A stretch of DNA of 64,000 nucleotides, from the NCBI RefSeq assembly GCF_003732225.1, contig NZ_MOBJ01000011.1, forward strand, positions 19,640 to 83,639, in the 5' to 3' direction. Position numbers and translations under genes: made by a program. The DNA is from Pseudomonas brassicacearum. GTDB lineage: Bacteria; Pseudomonadota; Gammaproteobacteria; Pseudomonadales; Pseudomonadaceae. The notes beneath the pieces are model-generated. The model was not told where the DNA came from. It did no database searches and saw only the letters and a program-made list of their open reading frames with translations. Shown here in pieces: positions 9,067 to 16,842 of this stretch. The first letter of the stretch is position 1. Every line of letters begins with the position of its first letter.

Positions 9067-9141
9067 GAGCTGCCGCAGGCTGCGATCTTTTGATCTTGAA
9101 AAACAACGTCAAAAGATCGCAGCCTGCGGCAGCTCCTACGC
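9061..9141. repeat. Perfect 33-bp inverted repeat (GTAGGAGCTGCCGCAGG family doublet)
   Basis: The arms 9061-9093 and 9109-9141 are exact complements, with 15 bases between them. The core GTAGGAGCTGCCGCAGGCTG recurs at several other places in the window (36.4, 38.4, 43.8, 45.6 and 50.0 kb). Each arm supplies the TAG stop of the convergent gene that enters it: LysR at 9064-9066 and the DUF6124 gene at 9138-9136. The hairpin probably also acts as a transcription end or barrier. Confidence 0.92.
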
Positions 9142-9507
9142 AGGTTCAGGTGTATCGAGGTGATCCAGTGCGCGATTCACCGCCAGTTCGGCTAAAGAGA
9201 TCATTTGTTGAATCGCCAGCGCGGTATTGCGCTTGGGGCCTTCGAGGTCAAACGCCAGATCGCTGGCCATGACATTGGCCGAGGCAAGGGTTTCGCAGGC
9301 GTGGGCCAGCAGGGTTTCACTGTCGACGTCGGGGGCAATGACGAAAATGCAGCCGGGACGCCGGTCGGCTAACAGTGCCTTGGTCTCAGGCAGTACCAGG
9401 TAATGATCGAGCGCACGGTGCGCGGCGGCGTGGAGTTCTTTTGAATCGAGGGAGGCGTAAGGGGAAACGGGGTCGGTTTCGGGCGGATTGGGTGTGGCTT
9501 TGAACAT
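9136..9507 (-). CDS. DUF6124/DUF3077-type small protein
   Basis: 123 residues, no signal peptide, mostly helical. The start MFKATPNPPETDPVSPYASL and the pattern ALDHYL...DSETLLAHACETLASA match a Pseudomonas small-protein family of unknown function. ATG 9507 has AGGAG at 9514-9518. A paralogue lies at 27648-27989. The upstream sequence is unusually rich in stem-loops and is listed separately. The stop codon belongs to the flanking inverted repeat. Family recognition is from memory; no function can be assigned. Confidence 0.75.
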   Translation of the reverse strand: MFKATPNPPETDPVSPYASLDSKELHAAAHRALDHYLVLPETKALLADRRPGCIFVIAPDVDSETLLAHACETLASANVMASDLAFDLEGPKRNTALAIQQMISLAELAVNRALDHLDTPEPA

Positions 9508-9520
9508 GCTGATGCTCCTA

Positions 9521-9860
9521 GAGTCATGGAGCTGCCACGATTTGCTGCGAAGCAAAGGGGGGTGGCAGCTGTACGCGGGTTCGCAGACCGGGACTCTAGA
9601 ACCGGCAGACCCGAAGGTCTCCCACGCACAACCGCCATAACATGAACTGACAGGCATAGAGGACACCTGCTCACGAACGGGGACGTTGTGCGTCTAGAGA
9701 TTACCCGGGCTGCGAAACCCGGTCGCTGAATGGGCAGCGACACGGAAACAATAGGGGCCAGGCCCAAGACGCACAAGCCGGCGGATTCTGGCGCAGGTGT
9801 AGGCCGCTACGCAAGGTGCTGTAGCCCGCGACGAAGGCTGAGTCGGCAAACATAAACACC
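9521..9860 (-). promoter_or_regulatory. Candidate structured leader RNA upstream of the DUF6124 gene
   Basis: Read on the minus strand, the 5' region of the DUF6124 gene contains several clear stems. Just before the ribosome site is AGCTGCCAC...GTGGCAGCT (arms 9562-9570 and 9530-9538), enclosing TTTGCT/AGCAAA (9551-9556, 9541-9546). Further up is AGACC-TTCG-GGTCT (9607-9620), a UUCG tetraloop. GGTTC...GAACC pairs 9599-9603 with 9578-9582, and GTCGCTG/CAGCGAC lies near 9722-9743. No convincing ORF occupies the region. This may be a cis-regulatory leader or a separate small RNA; the structures are seen, the role is inferred. Confidence 0.5.
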
Positions 9861-10032
9861 CGTAGCAGCTGCCGAGCCCGCGAGGCTGCGTCCGGCCGCG
9901 AAGCGGTCGTAAAATCATGCAACACGTTCTGTCAGGTAAACCGAGTACGCAGGATTTGCGAGGACTGCGTCCTCGAACGCAGCCTCGCGGGCTCGACAGC
10001 TGCTACGGGCTCGACAATTGCTACGGGCTCGG
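9860..10032. repeat. GTAGCAGCTG-family inverted repeat with an extra partial copy
   Basis: CGTAGCAGCTGCCGAGCCCG at 9861 pairs with the inverted end CGGGCTCGACAGCTGCTACG ending at 10007. About 90 bases separate the arms, and a further fragment (CTCGACAATTGCTACGGGCT) follows at 10011-10030. The same family occurs at 42469-42631 and 54767-54899. Together with the leader above it fills the gap between the DUF6124 gene and vgrG. Confidence 0.85.
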
Positions 10033-10060
10033 CCCTGTAATCACCAAACGTCAATAGAAC

Positions 10061-11944
10061 CTAGGGAGTAGCGTCCGGACGGTTCACCAGCCAATCGAAC
10101 AGCAGACGGGTTTCACGAGGCTGGCACTGAGCGCTGGCGGTGTTGGCGCTGTTGATAAAGCTCAGACGCTGCTCGCTGTTCCAGAATTGCTGGAAGTAAT
10201 CGGCCAGCGCCACACATTGCCCCGGATACAGCAGGCAGAGTTGTTCGGGGGTACGGGCGAACTCGCTGGCCAGGCGCTGTTTCTGTTCGTTCGTCAGCGA
10301 CAGGTTACCCAGTGCCCGGCTTTTACCGGTCATCACCACATCGTCACGGTTGAGGCTCCCCAGCTCCTTGAGCCCGGGGCGCGGCATGCGCACGATGTAC
10401 CACGTGGTGTCGGCCAGACGTTCGGTGGTGGCGGGAGGCCGTTCGAACAGGTAGATCTCGCCGCTCCAGCTAGAGGCCGGTGGTGGCGCCTGTTCAGTGG
10501 TAACCAACTGAGGCTCTGACGGGGGGATGCTTGCAGGATTCACGTTCAGGAAATCGCCATTGCCGCTGGGGCTCATGGGTTGATCATCGGCCCTTTGCAG
10601 CGGCTCGCCCGGTTGTACGCCAGCGAAACCTGTGCAGAGCACCGGCCGATCAGGATCACCATCGAGGAAACTCACGTGCACCTCGCTGCCAGCCAGTGGC
10701 AAGCTCGAGCGCCCCGTCCCGGCGTGTGCAATCGGCAACCAGATGCTTGAGGAGCCTTGCCCGCCGGATTGCGGCTCAGGCCACAGGCAGATGTTGATTC
10801 GCCCGTGTTCGTCGACGTGCGGCGGCTTACCGGCCGGACCGAGGACCTGAGCCATCTGGTAACCACTGATACACGGCCTGGAATGTTTGAGGGCCGGTCG
10901 GAACGCGGTTGACCAGGGAATGGCCTTGAACTGATTGCGATAACCCTCAGTTTCAGGCAACGCCGTGTCGACATCAGGCTTTTTGCCCTGATGCAGCACT
11001 TCACTTAATAACCATTGATCGTTGAACGCCGGGACGGGATGCGCGGTGACTTGCAGCAGCCGGCCGCTGAGCAGTTCGGGCAGCGTACTGTGGCCCTGGA
11101 TCTGGCGATGCAGGCTGCGCAGCCGCTCGAGCTCGCGGCGACCGAGCTGGTTGCGCCGGGCCTTTTGGGGAGTGATTCGGCCCGTTGGGTGCAGGCTGTC
11201 GAGGTCTGTCTGGTTTGCAGAGTCTCCAGGTTCGGTTGCCGCGAGGTGAGTTCTGGCGTGCTGCTGGAGTGTTGTTCGCGGCCCGGTGGTCAGCCGGCTA
11301 TGGCATTGAAAGAGCTGGCTGATCCGTGGCTGTTGGGCATTCAACGCGCTGGGGTGAAAAGCACTCTCGACCGGCTGCTGCGCAAAGCTTTCACAGTCAT
11401 CGGCGAACACCAGCACATGCCCCTCGCATTGGTGTTCGAAGTGATAGTGGATGCCTTCCTCTTCGCACAGTCGTTGCAACAGGTGCAGATCGGTTTCATC
11501 GTACTGAATACAAAACGGGCGCCGCGGATACTCACCGTTTGATAGCTCAAAACGATAACTGTCGGGCGGCAGTCGATGCTCTGCCAGCAGCTGGCGCAGG
11601 ATCTCTGGCACGCTCAGTTGCTGGAATACCCGTCGACAGCGCTGTTGCTCCAGCGCAAGCAGGCGGGGGGCCAGGTTCAGGGTGTAGCCGATCTGCTGCG
11701 CGCCGCAGTACTGCAGGCCGGCGCTGTGGATGATGCCGTGAATGCCAGTGTTGTGGCTCAGGTGCAGAAATGCCGGCTGATGTAGCAGTTGATCCAGATT
11801 CATTGCGGGCAGTGGGCCGAGCATTTCGATGTCGAATCGATAGACCTGGTTGAGGGCTTCGCGACCGCTGAACTGTCGGACCTGAAAGCTTGACGCGAAC
11901 TCGGTGAGCGTCAGGGTGAAGGGACTTTCCATGTCGTTGCGCAT
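10061..11944 (-). CDS. vgrG: Type VI secretion tip protein VgrG with C-terminal extension
   Basis: 627 residues. VgrG trimers form the spike at the tip of the type VI secretion tube. The phage gp27-like part is seen in FSGREALNQVYRFDIEMLGP and the YDETDLHLLQRLCEEEGIHY motif. The gp5-like OB region follows (DEHGRINICLWPEPQ, then GSSSIWLPIAHAGTG, then GSEVHVSFLDGDPDRPVLCT). After about residue 455 comes a Pro-rich linker and some 130 residues (from YLFERPPATTERLADTTWYI) that I do not recognise. ATG 11944 has GAAGAG just upstream; ATG 11992 would add 16 unlike residues. No PAAR, adaptor, effector or immunity gene is adjacent. Confidence 0.88.
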   Translation of the reverse strand: MRNDMESPFTLTLTEFASSFQVRQFSGREALNQVYRFDIEMLGPLPAMNLDQLLHQPAFLHLSHNTGIHGIIHSAGLQYCGAQQIGYTLNLAPRLLALEQQRCRRVFQQLSVPEILRQLLAEHRLPPDSYRFELSNGEYPRRPFCIQYDETDLHLLQRLCEEEGIHYHFEHQCEGHVLVFADDCESFAQQPVESAFHPSALNAQQPRISQLFQCHSRLTTGPRTTLQQHARTHLAATEPGDSANQTDLDSLHPTGRITPQKARRNQLGRRELERLRSLHRQIQGHSTLPELLSGRLLQVTAHPVPAFNDQWLLSEVLHQGKKPDVDTALPETEGYRNQFKAIPWSTAFRPALKHSRPCISGYQMAQVLGPAGKPPHVDEHGRINICLWPEPQSGGQGSSSIWLPIAHAGTGRSSLPLAGSEVHVSFLDGDPDRPVLCTGFAGVQPGEPLQRADDQPMSPSGNGDFLNVNPASIPPSEPQLVTTEQAPPPASSWSGEIYLFERPPATTERLADTTWYIVRMPRPGLKELGSLNRDDVVMTGKSRALGNLSLTNEQKQRLASEFARTPEQLCLLYPGQCVALADYFQQFWNSEQRLSFINSANTASAQCQPRETRLLFDWLVNRPDATP

Positions 11945-12163
11945 CAAACACTCTTCTGCCTTGAAGTACGGGGCACAGAGGTTACGAAACACTGGCGCTC
12001 AATAGTCACGGTAAACCGACATTTCAGAAAAGCCCTACAACAGGTTGTGACGATGTCGATCGCTCACAACACTTTTTGGTCGATTGCCAACTTTTTGCCG
12101 TATAAACTTGCGCAAAGCGTCGGCCAATAGATGTCTCGGCGCCACAGATCAAGAGAGTGAGTA

Positions 12164-12868
12164 ATGGGCGCACAGTGGAAGGTTAAACACAAAGAAGCGG
12201 CAGCCAACGCCAAGGGCAAGATCTTCGGCAAACTGGTGAAGGAAATCACCATTGCTGCACGTAACGGCGCTGATATCAGCACCAACGCGCACCTGCGACT
12301 GGTGGTCGAACAGGCCAAGAAAGCCTCGATGCCGCGTGAAACCCTGGAGCGTGCCATCAAGAAAGGTTCGGGCCAGCTCGGCGAAACTGTGCAGTACCAC
12401 CGCGTGACGTACGAAGGTTTCGCCCCGCATCAGGTGCCGCTGATCGTTGAGTGCGTGACCGACAACATCAACCGTACCGTGGCGGAAATCCGCGTAGCGT
12501 TCCGTAAAGGGCAGTTGGGCGCTTCCGGCTCCGTGGCCTGGGACTTCGACCACGTGGGCATGATCGAGGCGTCCCCGGACACCCCGGATGCCGATCCGGA
12601 AATGGCCGCCATCGAAGCCGGTGCACAGGATTTCGAGCCGGGCGAAGACGGCGCGACCCTGTTCATCACCGAAGCCACCGACCTCGACTCGGTACAGAAA
12701 GCCTTGCCTGAGCAGGGTTTCACGGTGTTGTCGGCGAAACTTGGTTACAAGCCGAAGAACCCGGTCAGCGGTTTGACCGACGCGCAAATGGAAGAAGTCG
12801 AAGCCTTCCTCGAAGGCCTCGATAACCACGACGACGTGCAGGACATGTTTGTCGGGTTGGCGGGTTAA
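12164..12868 (+). CDS. yebC: YebC/PmpR family protein (TACO1-type)
   Basis: 234 residues, normal for the family. The N-terminal signature MGAQWKVKHKEAAANAKGKI and the three-domain YebC pattern (IAARNGADISTNAHLRLVVE; MPRETLERAIKKGSG; VECVTDNINRTVAEIR) are clear. Family members were first described as DNA-binding regulators such as PmpR, and more recently as ribosome-associated factors that help translation of difficult proline stretches. This N-terminus differs from the canonical MAGHSKW..., so it is likely the second, YeeN-like paralogue common in proteobacteria. GAGAGTGAG precedes the ATG, and an intrinsic terminator follows. Confidence 0.92.
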   Translation: MGAQWKVKHKEAAANAKGKIFGKLVKEITIAARNGADISTNAHLRLVVEQAKKASMPRETLERAIKKGSGQLGETVQYHRVTYEGFAPHQVPLIVECVTDNINRTVAEIRVAFRKGQLGASGSVAWDFDHVGMIEASPDTPDADPEMAAIEAGAQDFEPGEDGATLFITEATDLDSVQKALPEQGFTVLSAKLGYKPKNPVSGLTDAQMEEVEAFLEGLDNHDDVQDMFVGLAG

Positions 12869-12901
12869 GCCGGCGGCTACTGTCGTCTGACAGGCTGTCT
12901 T

Positions 12902-12932
12902 CGCGGGCATCATTGCGATGCCCGCGTTTGTT
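12902..12932 (+). terminator. Intrinsic terminator after yebC
   Basis: The stem CGCGGGCATC/GATGCCCGCG has a 5-base loop and is followed by TTTGTTT. It ends at the stop of the convergent kinase gene. Confidence 0.85.
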
Positions 12933-14246
12933 TCAGGCCGCGCGCAACGCGGCTTCGACTTCCTCAAAACCGGGCCGCGCCAGCACATCCGGCTGACAGC
13001 AGCGGCTCTGCAAGTCGATCAATCGCTCATGGCGTTCAACACTCAAGCCTGAGTCGATCCGCTCCAGCAACTCACCCAACAGAATCCCGAACGCCCGCAC
13101 TTCGATGCGTTGCAGCGCGCGCGTCTCTAGCGTGTCTGAGGTGGCATGGAAGGACGCCGCGCCAAAGTCGCCCAACAGGCAATCGCCGTGCTCATTCCAC
13201 AGCGTATTGTGGCCATACAGGTCGCCGTGGGTGATGCCTTGCTGATGCAGGTGCGCAGCGGCCGAGGCAATGCCGCTGGCGATCCGCAGCGCCACTGTTG
13301 CACTGAAGCGCGTGTCCTCTGCGTACACATCACGGCTGCAAGAGGCCAGGCTCGGCAACGCTGCCAGGTTGCGATAGCTCGGCTCGATCAAGTGCATGAC
13401 CAGGCCAGCCTGCGCCTGCGGATGCCCGACGATCCGGCCCTCGACCTTGATCAGATTGGGATGAATGCCAGCGGTGATGCAGGCATTCATTTCATGCAGC
13501 GGTGAACCGTCGCTGGTCATGTGCCCTTTGTAGAGTTTCACCGCGACCTTGCGCTCAGGTTGTGACGGCTGTTCCCACAATGCTTGGTGAATCACCCCGG
13601 AAGCGCCTTCGCCCAGTTGTTGCTGCAGGTGCAGTTGCGACCAGGGAATGTTCACCGTGGCTTCAAGGGCGGCGGCATCGGCCTCGGTTTCCAGCGGGTT
13701 GCCGGCGTAGGCCAGCCATGCCAGCCCCGGCAATGTCAGCAGCCACTGCGGTAGCTCGGTCAGGCGGTTGGAGGCGATGCGGATCAGTTCCAGCCGATGG
13801 CACTGGCTTAAGCTCGCGGGCAGGCTTTGCAGGTGGTTGCCGGCCAGCATCAGTTTTTGCAGGTGCGGCCGTTCGCCTAATTCGCTCGGCAACTCGCTGA
13901 TGCAGTTGTCGGTCAGGATCAGCCAGCGCAGCAGCGGCGGCAGGGCAGCGGCTGGCACTCGCTCCAGACGATTGGCCTTGAAACCGATCATCGTCAGTTG
14001 CGCGCACTGGCCGAGGCAGGTCGGCAGTTCGCGGAACTGATTGTCCGAGCAAAACAGTACGCGCAGATGCGTCAGGCGATGCAGGTCATCCGGCAAGCTG
14101 CTCAAGGCATTGCCGCTGAGGTTGAGCACCTCCAGCGTGTCTGCCAGGTCGAAGATTTCCCGGGGAAACTCGGTCAGCCCACACGACAGATCCAGACGTT
14201 TGAGCCCCGCAAGCGCGCCGGCCCGCAGTTGTGCAAGGGTATGCAT
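12933..14246 (-). CDS. Leucine-rich-repeat protein kinase
   Basis: 437 residues. Residues 1-190 contain about seven leucine-rich repeats (LEVLNLSGNALSSLPDDL; LQKLMLAGNHLQSLPASL; LELIRIASNRLTELPQWL). Residues 205-437 are a Ser/Thr-kinase-like domain: glycine loop GEGASG (212-217), VAVK lysine K237, catalytic loop HGDLYGHN with D342 and N347, and DFG at 360-362. The key catalytic residues look intact; HRD is replaced by HGD, as in several bacterial kinase-like families. No signal peptide or membrane segment is seen, so it is probably cytoplasmic. ATG 14246 begins just before the first repeat; 14288 is an alternative. Substrate unknown. Confidence 0.85.
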   Translation of the reverse strand: MHTLAQLRAGALAGLKRLDLSCGLTEFPREIFDLADTLEVLNLSGNALSSLPDDLHRLTHLRVLFCSDNQFRELPTCLGQCAQLTMIGFKANRLERVPAAALPPLLRWLILTDNCISELPSELGERPHLQKLMLAGNHLQSLPASLSQCHRLELIRIASNRLTELPQWLLTLPGLAWLAYAGNPLETEADAAALEATVNIPWSQLHLQQQLGEGASGVIHQALWEQPSQPERKVAVKLYKGHMTSDGSPLHEMNACITAGIHPNLIKVEGRIVGHPQAQAGLVMHLIEPSYRNLAALPSLASCSRDVYAEDTRFSATVALRIASGIASAAAHLHQQGITHGDLYGHNTLWNEHGDCLLGDFGAASFHATSDTLETRALQRIEVRAFGILLGELLERIDSGLSVERHERLIDLQSRCCQPDVLARPGFEEVEAALRAA

Positions 14247-14422
14247 GAACACATCCAACCAATGAGAAGAGAACGGCGTGTAGCCCACAAAAAAAGCGCC
14301 GCCATGATAACGACAAAACCCGCTGCGCTGGACGCTTTATAGCGTCGGCCCGACGTCCACCCGTTGCCTCCGGATGAAAGTCACGAATTGTTCGACAAAA
14401 ACAGGCGGGCAGTAGAGCTTTT

Positions 14423-14453
14423 GCCTTTGAAAGTCGCTTGGACTTTCAAAGGC
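14423..14453. promoter_or_regulatory. 13-bp perfect inverted repeat upstream of the Csu-type operon
   Basis: GCCTTTGAAAGTC (14423-14435) and GACTTTCAAAGGC (14441-14453) are separated by 5 bases. There is no T run, so it is not a standard terminator. It lies 110 bases before the first pilus gene in the 316-base interval between the kinase gene and that operon. It could be a repressor site or an mRNA hairpin; the rest of the interval shows nothing I can name. Confidence 0.5.
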
Positions 14454-14562
14454 TTCTGTGTCACGACATGCGGTGAACGTGGCCAATACCTGTGTTACTG
14501 GCGGATTTGTCCTGCGTTGCTAACCTGACCTTAAATAAATCACCCTCAAAAGGATTGAGGCC

Positions 14563-15090
14563 GTGAAGAGATCTTTAGCACTGGCAGCCATGAGCGTGAT
14601 GCTCAGTGCGACGGCATTGGCCGCAGAGCTCCAGATGGAGGTGCGCGTCAATGTGCAGCGTGGCTGCCAGTTGGTGGGGCAACAGCATGGCGCCGGCATC
14701 GAACAGCTCGGAGTGCTGGACTTCGGCAACACCGCGCGCCTCGACGACCCGGCAGGCCCCCTGAGCGCAGCCTTGGTCAGCGGACGTCTGCCACGGCTGG
14801 AATGCAATCCCGATACTCCTTATCAGTTACGCGTCGACGGTGGCCTGCATGGCGGTGTCGGCGAGGTGCGCTATCTGGCCGCCAGTGCCGAACACGGCAA
14901 ACCCATTCCTTACCGACTCTTTCAGGACGCCGCGCGGCGGGTGCCGCTGCCGGTGAATGTTCCGTTGAGCGGGCGTGTGCCGGATTCAGGTTTGGTGGAT
15001 TTGCCTTTATACGGGCGCATTGAGCGTCTGGCCGAAGTGCCGCGGGTGAGCCGCTATTCCGACCTGGTGAAGGTCACGGTCACCTGGTAG
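14563..15090 (+). CDS. Csu-type spore-coat-U domain pilus subunit 1
   Basis: 175 residues with a Sec signal peptide (cut about after ALAA, residue 21) and a spore-coat-U/Csu pilin domain: CQLVG..., GVLDFGNTARLDDP, LECNPDTPYQLRVDGG, IPYRLFQDA and a C-terminal VKVTVTW beta strand. It uses a GTG start preceded by GAGG. It is the first of four such subunits ahead of chaperone, usher and tip genes, and is probably a minor shaft or adaptor subunit. Its 3' half is more diverged than in subunits 3 and 4. Confidence 0.85.
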   Translation: MKRSLALAAMSVMLSATALAAELQMEVRVNVQRGCQLVGQQHGAGIEQLGVLDFGNTARLDDPAGPLSAALVSGRLPRLECNPDTPYQLRVDGGLHGGVGEVRYLAASAEHGKPIPYRLFQDAARRVPLPVNVPLSGRVPDSGLVDLPLYGRIERLAEVPRVSRYSDLVKVTVTW

Positions 15091-15196
15091 CGACGATTGT
15101 GCATGACCTGCCTGGTGGAGCCGGGCAGTGCAGGGAAGGGCCATTCGCAGGCGAAAGGTCGCTGGTTTCAATCCTGATGGAATTAGGGTCGATGCA

Positions 15197-15733
15197 ATGA
15201 AAAGACAAAACCGGGCGTTGTTGGCCTTGGGTGCTTTGCTCTTGTTGGCGGATGACGCTTGCGCGACGGTTAGCGGGCAAATTCACGTACGCCTGCTGAT
15301 CATTGCCGGCTGTGAAGTGACCAAGGATGTCATCGACCTCACTAACCCGGTCGCAGGCTCTGCTCTGCTGGACTTCGGTGAGCAGGGGCCAACCTGGACC
15401 CATCCGCTTAAGGCGGGGCTCGGCGACGCAGTCGACAGCAAGCTGGAAGTCTCCTGTAATCCGTCGGTCACCGGTTTCACCGTGACCATTGATGGCGGCG
15501 CTCATGGCGACGGCACCACCCGACGTCTGAGCAACGGCCGCCAGACCATTCCTTATCGACTGTTTCTCGATGCTGCCGGCAGTGACAGCTACAGCATCGG
15601 ACAGCAACGCAATTTCGCGGTTGCCCAAGGCGTCCAGGTGCCGATCCCGGTGTTTGGTTCAGTGGTCGTGAATACCCGAGCAGTACCGGCAGGGGTCTAC
15701 ACCGACACCCTGAAGGTACGGCTGGATTGGTAA
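15197..15733 (+). CDS. Csu-type spore-coat-U domain pilus subunit 2
   Basis: 178 residues. After a signal peptide (cut near DACA-TVSG) comes the same fold: AGCEVTKDVIDL, LLDFGEQGPTW, LEVSCNPSVTGFTVTIDGGA, IPYRLFLDAAG and the end YTDTLKVRLDW. ATG 15197 places the hydrophobic signal core correctly; the longer frame from 15128 adds a charged leader with no support. The ribosome site is weak (AGGG near 15185), so translation may be partly coupled. It is probably exported by the chaperone and usher encoded downstream. Confidence 0.85.
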   Translation: MKRQNRALLALGALLLLADDACATVSGQIHVRLLIIAGCEVTKDVIDLTNPVAGSALLDFGEQGPTWTHPLKAGLGDAVDSKLEVSCNPSVTGFTVTIDGGAHGDGTTRRLSNGRQTIPYRLFLDAAGSDSYSIGQQRNFAVAQGVQVPIPVFGSVVVNTRAVPAGVYTDTLKVRLDW

Positions 15734-15753
15734 ACCTCAAGAGGGCGAATGTC

Positions 15754-16296
15754 ATGCACATGCTTGTATCTCGGATTGCCTTGTCGTTGCTCGGTCTGGC
15801 GCTGGTCACCAGTGCGCAGGCCGTCACCACCGTCACCGGGCAGATTTCCGCCAACCTGACCCTGACCACGGCCTGTCAGGTCAACGGTGCCGGTACGGGG
15901 GGAGGGACTGGCATCAACTTCGGTACTTTGAGCTTCGGTTCAACGACCAGTCTGTTTACCACCGCCAGTGGTCAGGTGCTTGCTGGCGGAGGCGGGGCAC
16001 TGTCGATTCTGTGCTCCAGTGGCACCAGCCCTACGGTCAAGGTTCGTGCGGGCACCAATGACGGGCAATCGTCCGGTGGCACCCGGGCGCTGGCCGATGG
16101 CAGCGGCAATTTCGTGCCATACGACCTTTACACCGACTCCGGGCACACGACGTTACTGGCGATCGACGGTGTTATCAGCGTCGGCACCAGCACTGGCGTA
16201 GCGCAAACGGTGAACATCTACGGTAAAGCCGTGGGCAAGGCGGGCCTGCCGGCGGGCGCCTACACCGACACCGTTGCCGTTGAATTGGCGTTCTAG
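15754..16296 (+). CDS. Csu-type spore-coat-U domain pilus subunit 3, likely major pilin
   Basis: 180 residues. The signal peptide ends near SAQA. The mature part, with TTVTGQISANLTLTTACQVN, FGTLSFGSTTSLFTT, LSILCSSGTSPTVKVRAG and a C-terminal YTDTVAVELAF, is the one most like the major Csu pilin CsuA/B (Gly/Ser/Thr-rich, low charge). GAGGG at 15741 is well placed for ATG 15754. It lies 20 bases after subunit 2, in the same operon. Confidence 0.87.
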   Translation: MHMLVSRIALSLLGLALVTSAQAVTTVTGQISANLTLTTACQVNGAGTGGGTGINFGTLSFGSTTSLFTTASGQVLAGGGGALSILCSSGTSPTVKVRAGTNDGQSSGGTRALADGSGNFVPYDLYTDSGHTTLLAIDGVISVGTSTGVAQTVNIYGKAVGKAGLPAGAYTDTVAVELAF

Positions 16297-16300
16297 CACG

Positions 16301-16798
16301 ATGGCCCGTCATGGCTGGTGGCTGGTGCTGATAGGTGCCAGTTGCCTGCCGATGCCGCTGGCGGCGGTAACCAGCCAGAGCTTTCAGGTCAGTGCGACGG
16401 TGGTGGCAGGGTGTCTGGTGGTGGGCGGGGTGTCGAATTACGGCAGCCTGAACTTTGGCAGCAGTTCAGCGCTGGCGACCAGCACCGTGCAGGTGGCATT
16501 GACCGGCGGTGTACAGCTGCAATGCACGCCGGGCGTGACCCTGAATATGACGGTCGATGGCGGGTTGTATAACAGCAGCGGTCGGCACATGCAGCTCAAT
16601 AGCGGCAGTGCCCGAGTGGCTTATTCGCTGTTTAGTGATGCGGCCTACAGCCAGAGCCTGGGGATCGGTCAAAGCGTGGCCGTGGCTTACAGCGATGCAA
16701 ACAACATCAGCTTGCCGATTTATGGGCAAGTGCAATTGCCGGGCAATCAGCCTGGGGGGACGTACAGCGATGTGCTGCAAGTGCAGCTGTCGTGGTAA
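16301..16798 (+). CDS. Csu-type spore-coat-U domain pilus subunit 4
   Basis: 165 residues with a short signal peptide ending near PLAA. The domain shows ATVVAGCLVVGG, YGSLNFGSSSALATS, VQLQCTPGVTLNMTVDGG, VAYSLFSDAAYS and the end YSDVLQVQLSW. The start is 4 bases past the stop of subunit 3, implying translational coupling. The C-terminal strand motif (YxDxLxVxLxW/F) shared by all four subunits fits donor-strand polymerisation. Confidence 0.86.
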   Translation: MARHGWWLVLIGASCLPMPLAAVTSQSFQVSATVVAGCLVVGGVSNYGSLNFGSSSALATSTVQVALTGGVQLQCTPGVTLNMTVDGGLYNSSGRHMQLNSGSARVAYSLFSDAAYSQSLGIGQSVAVAYSDANNISLPIYGQVQLPGNQPGGTYSDVLQVQLSW

Positions 16799-16842
16799 TG
16801 CGGCGTTTTTGATCAGGCCCGTGAGGCATAAGGAGTAGGCGT

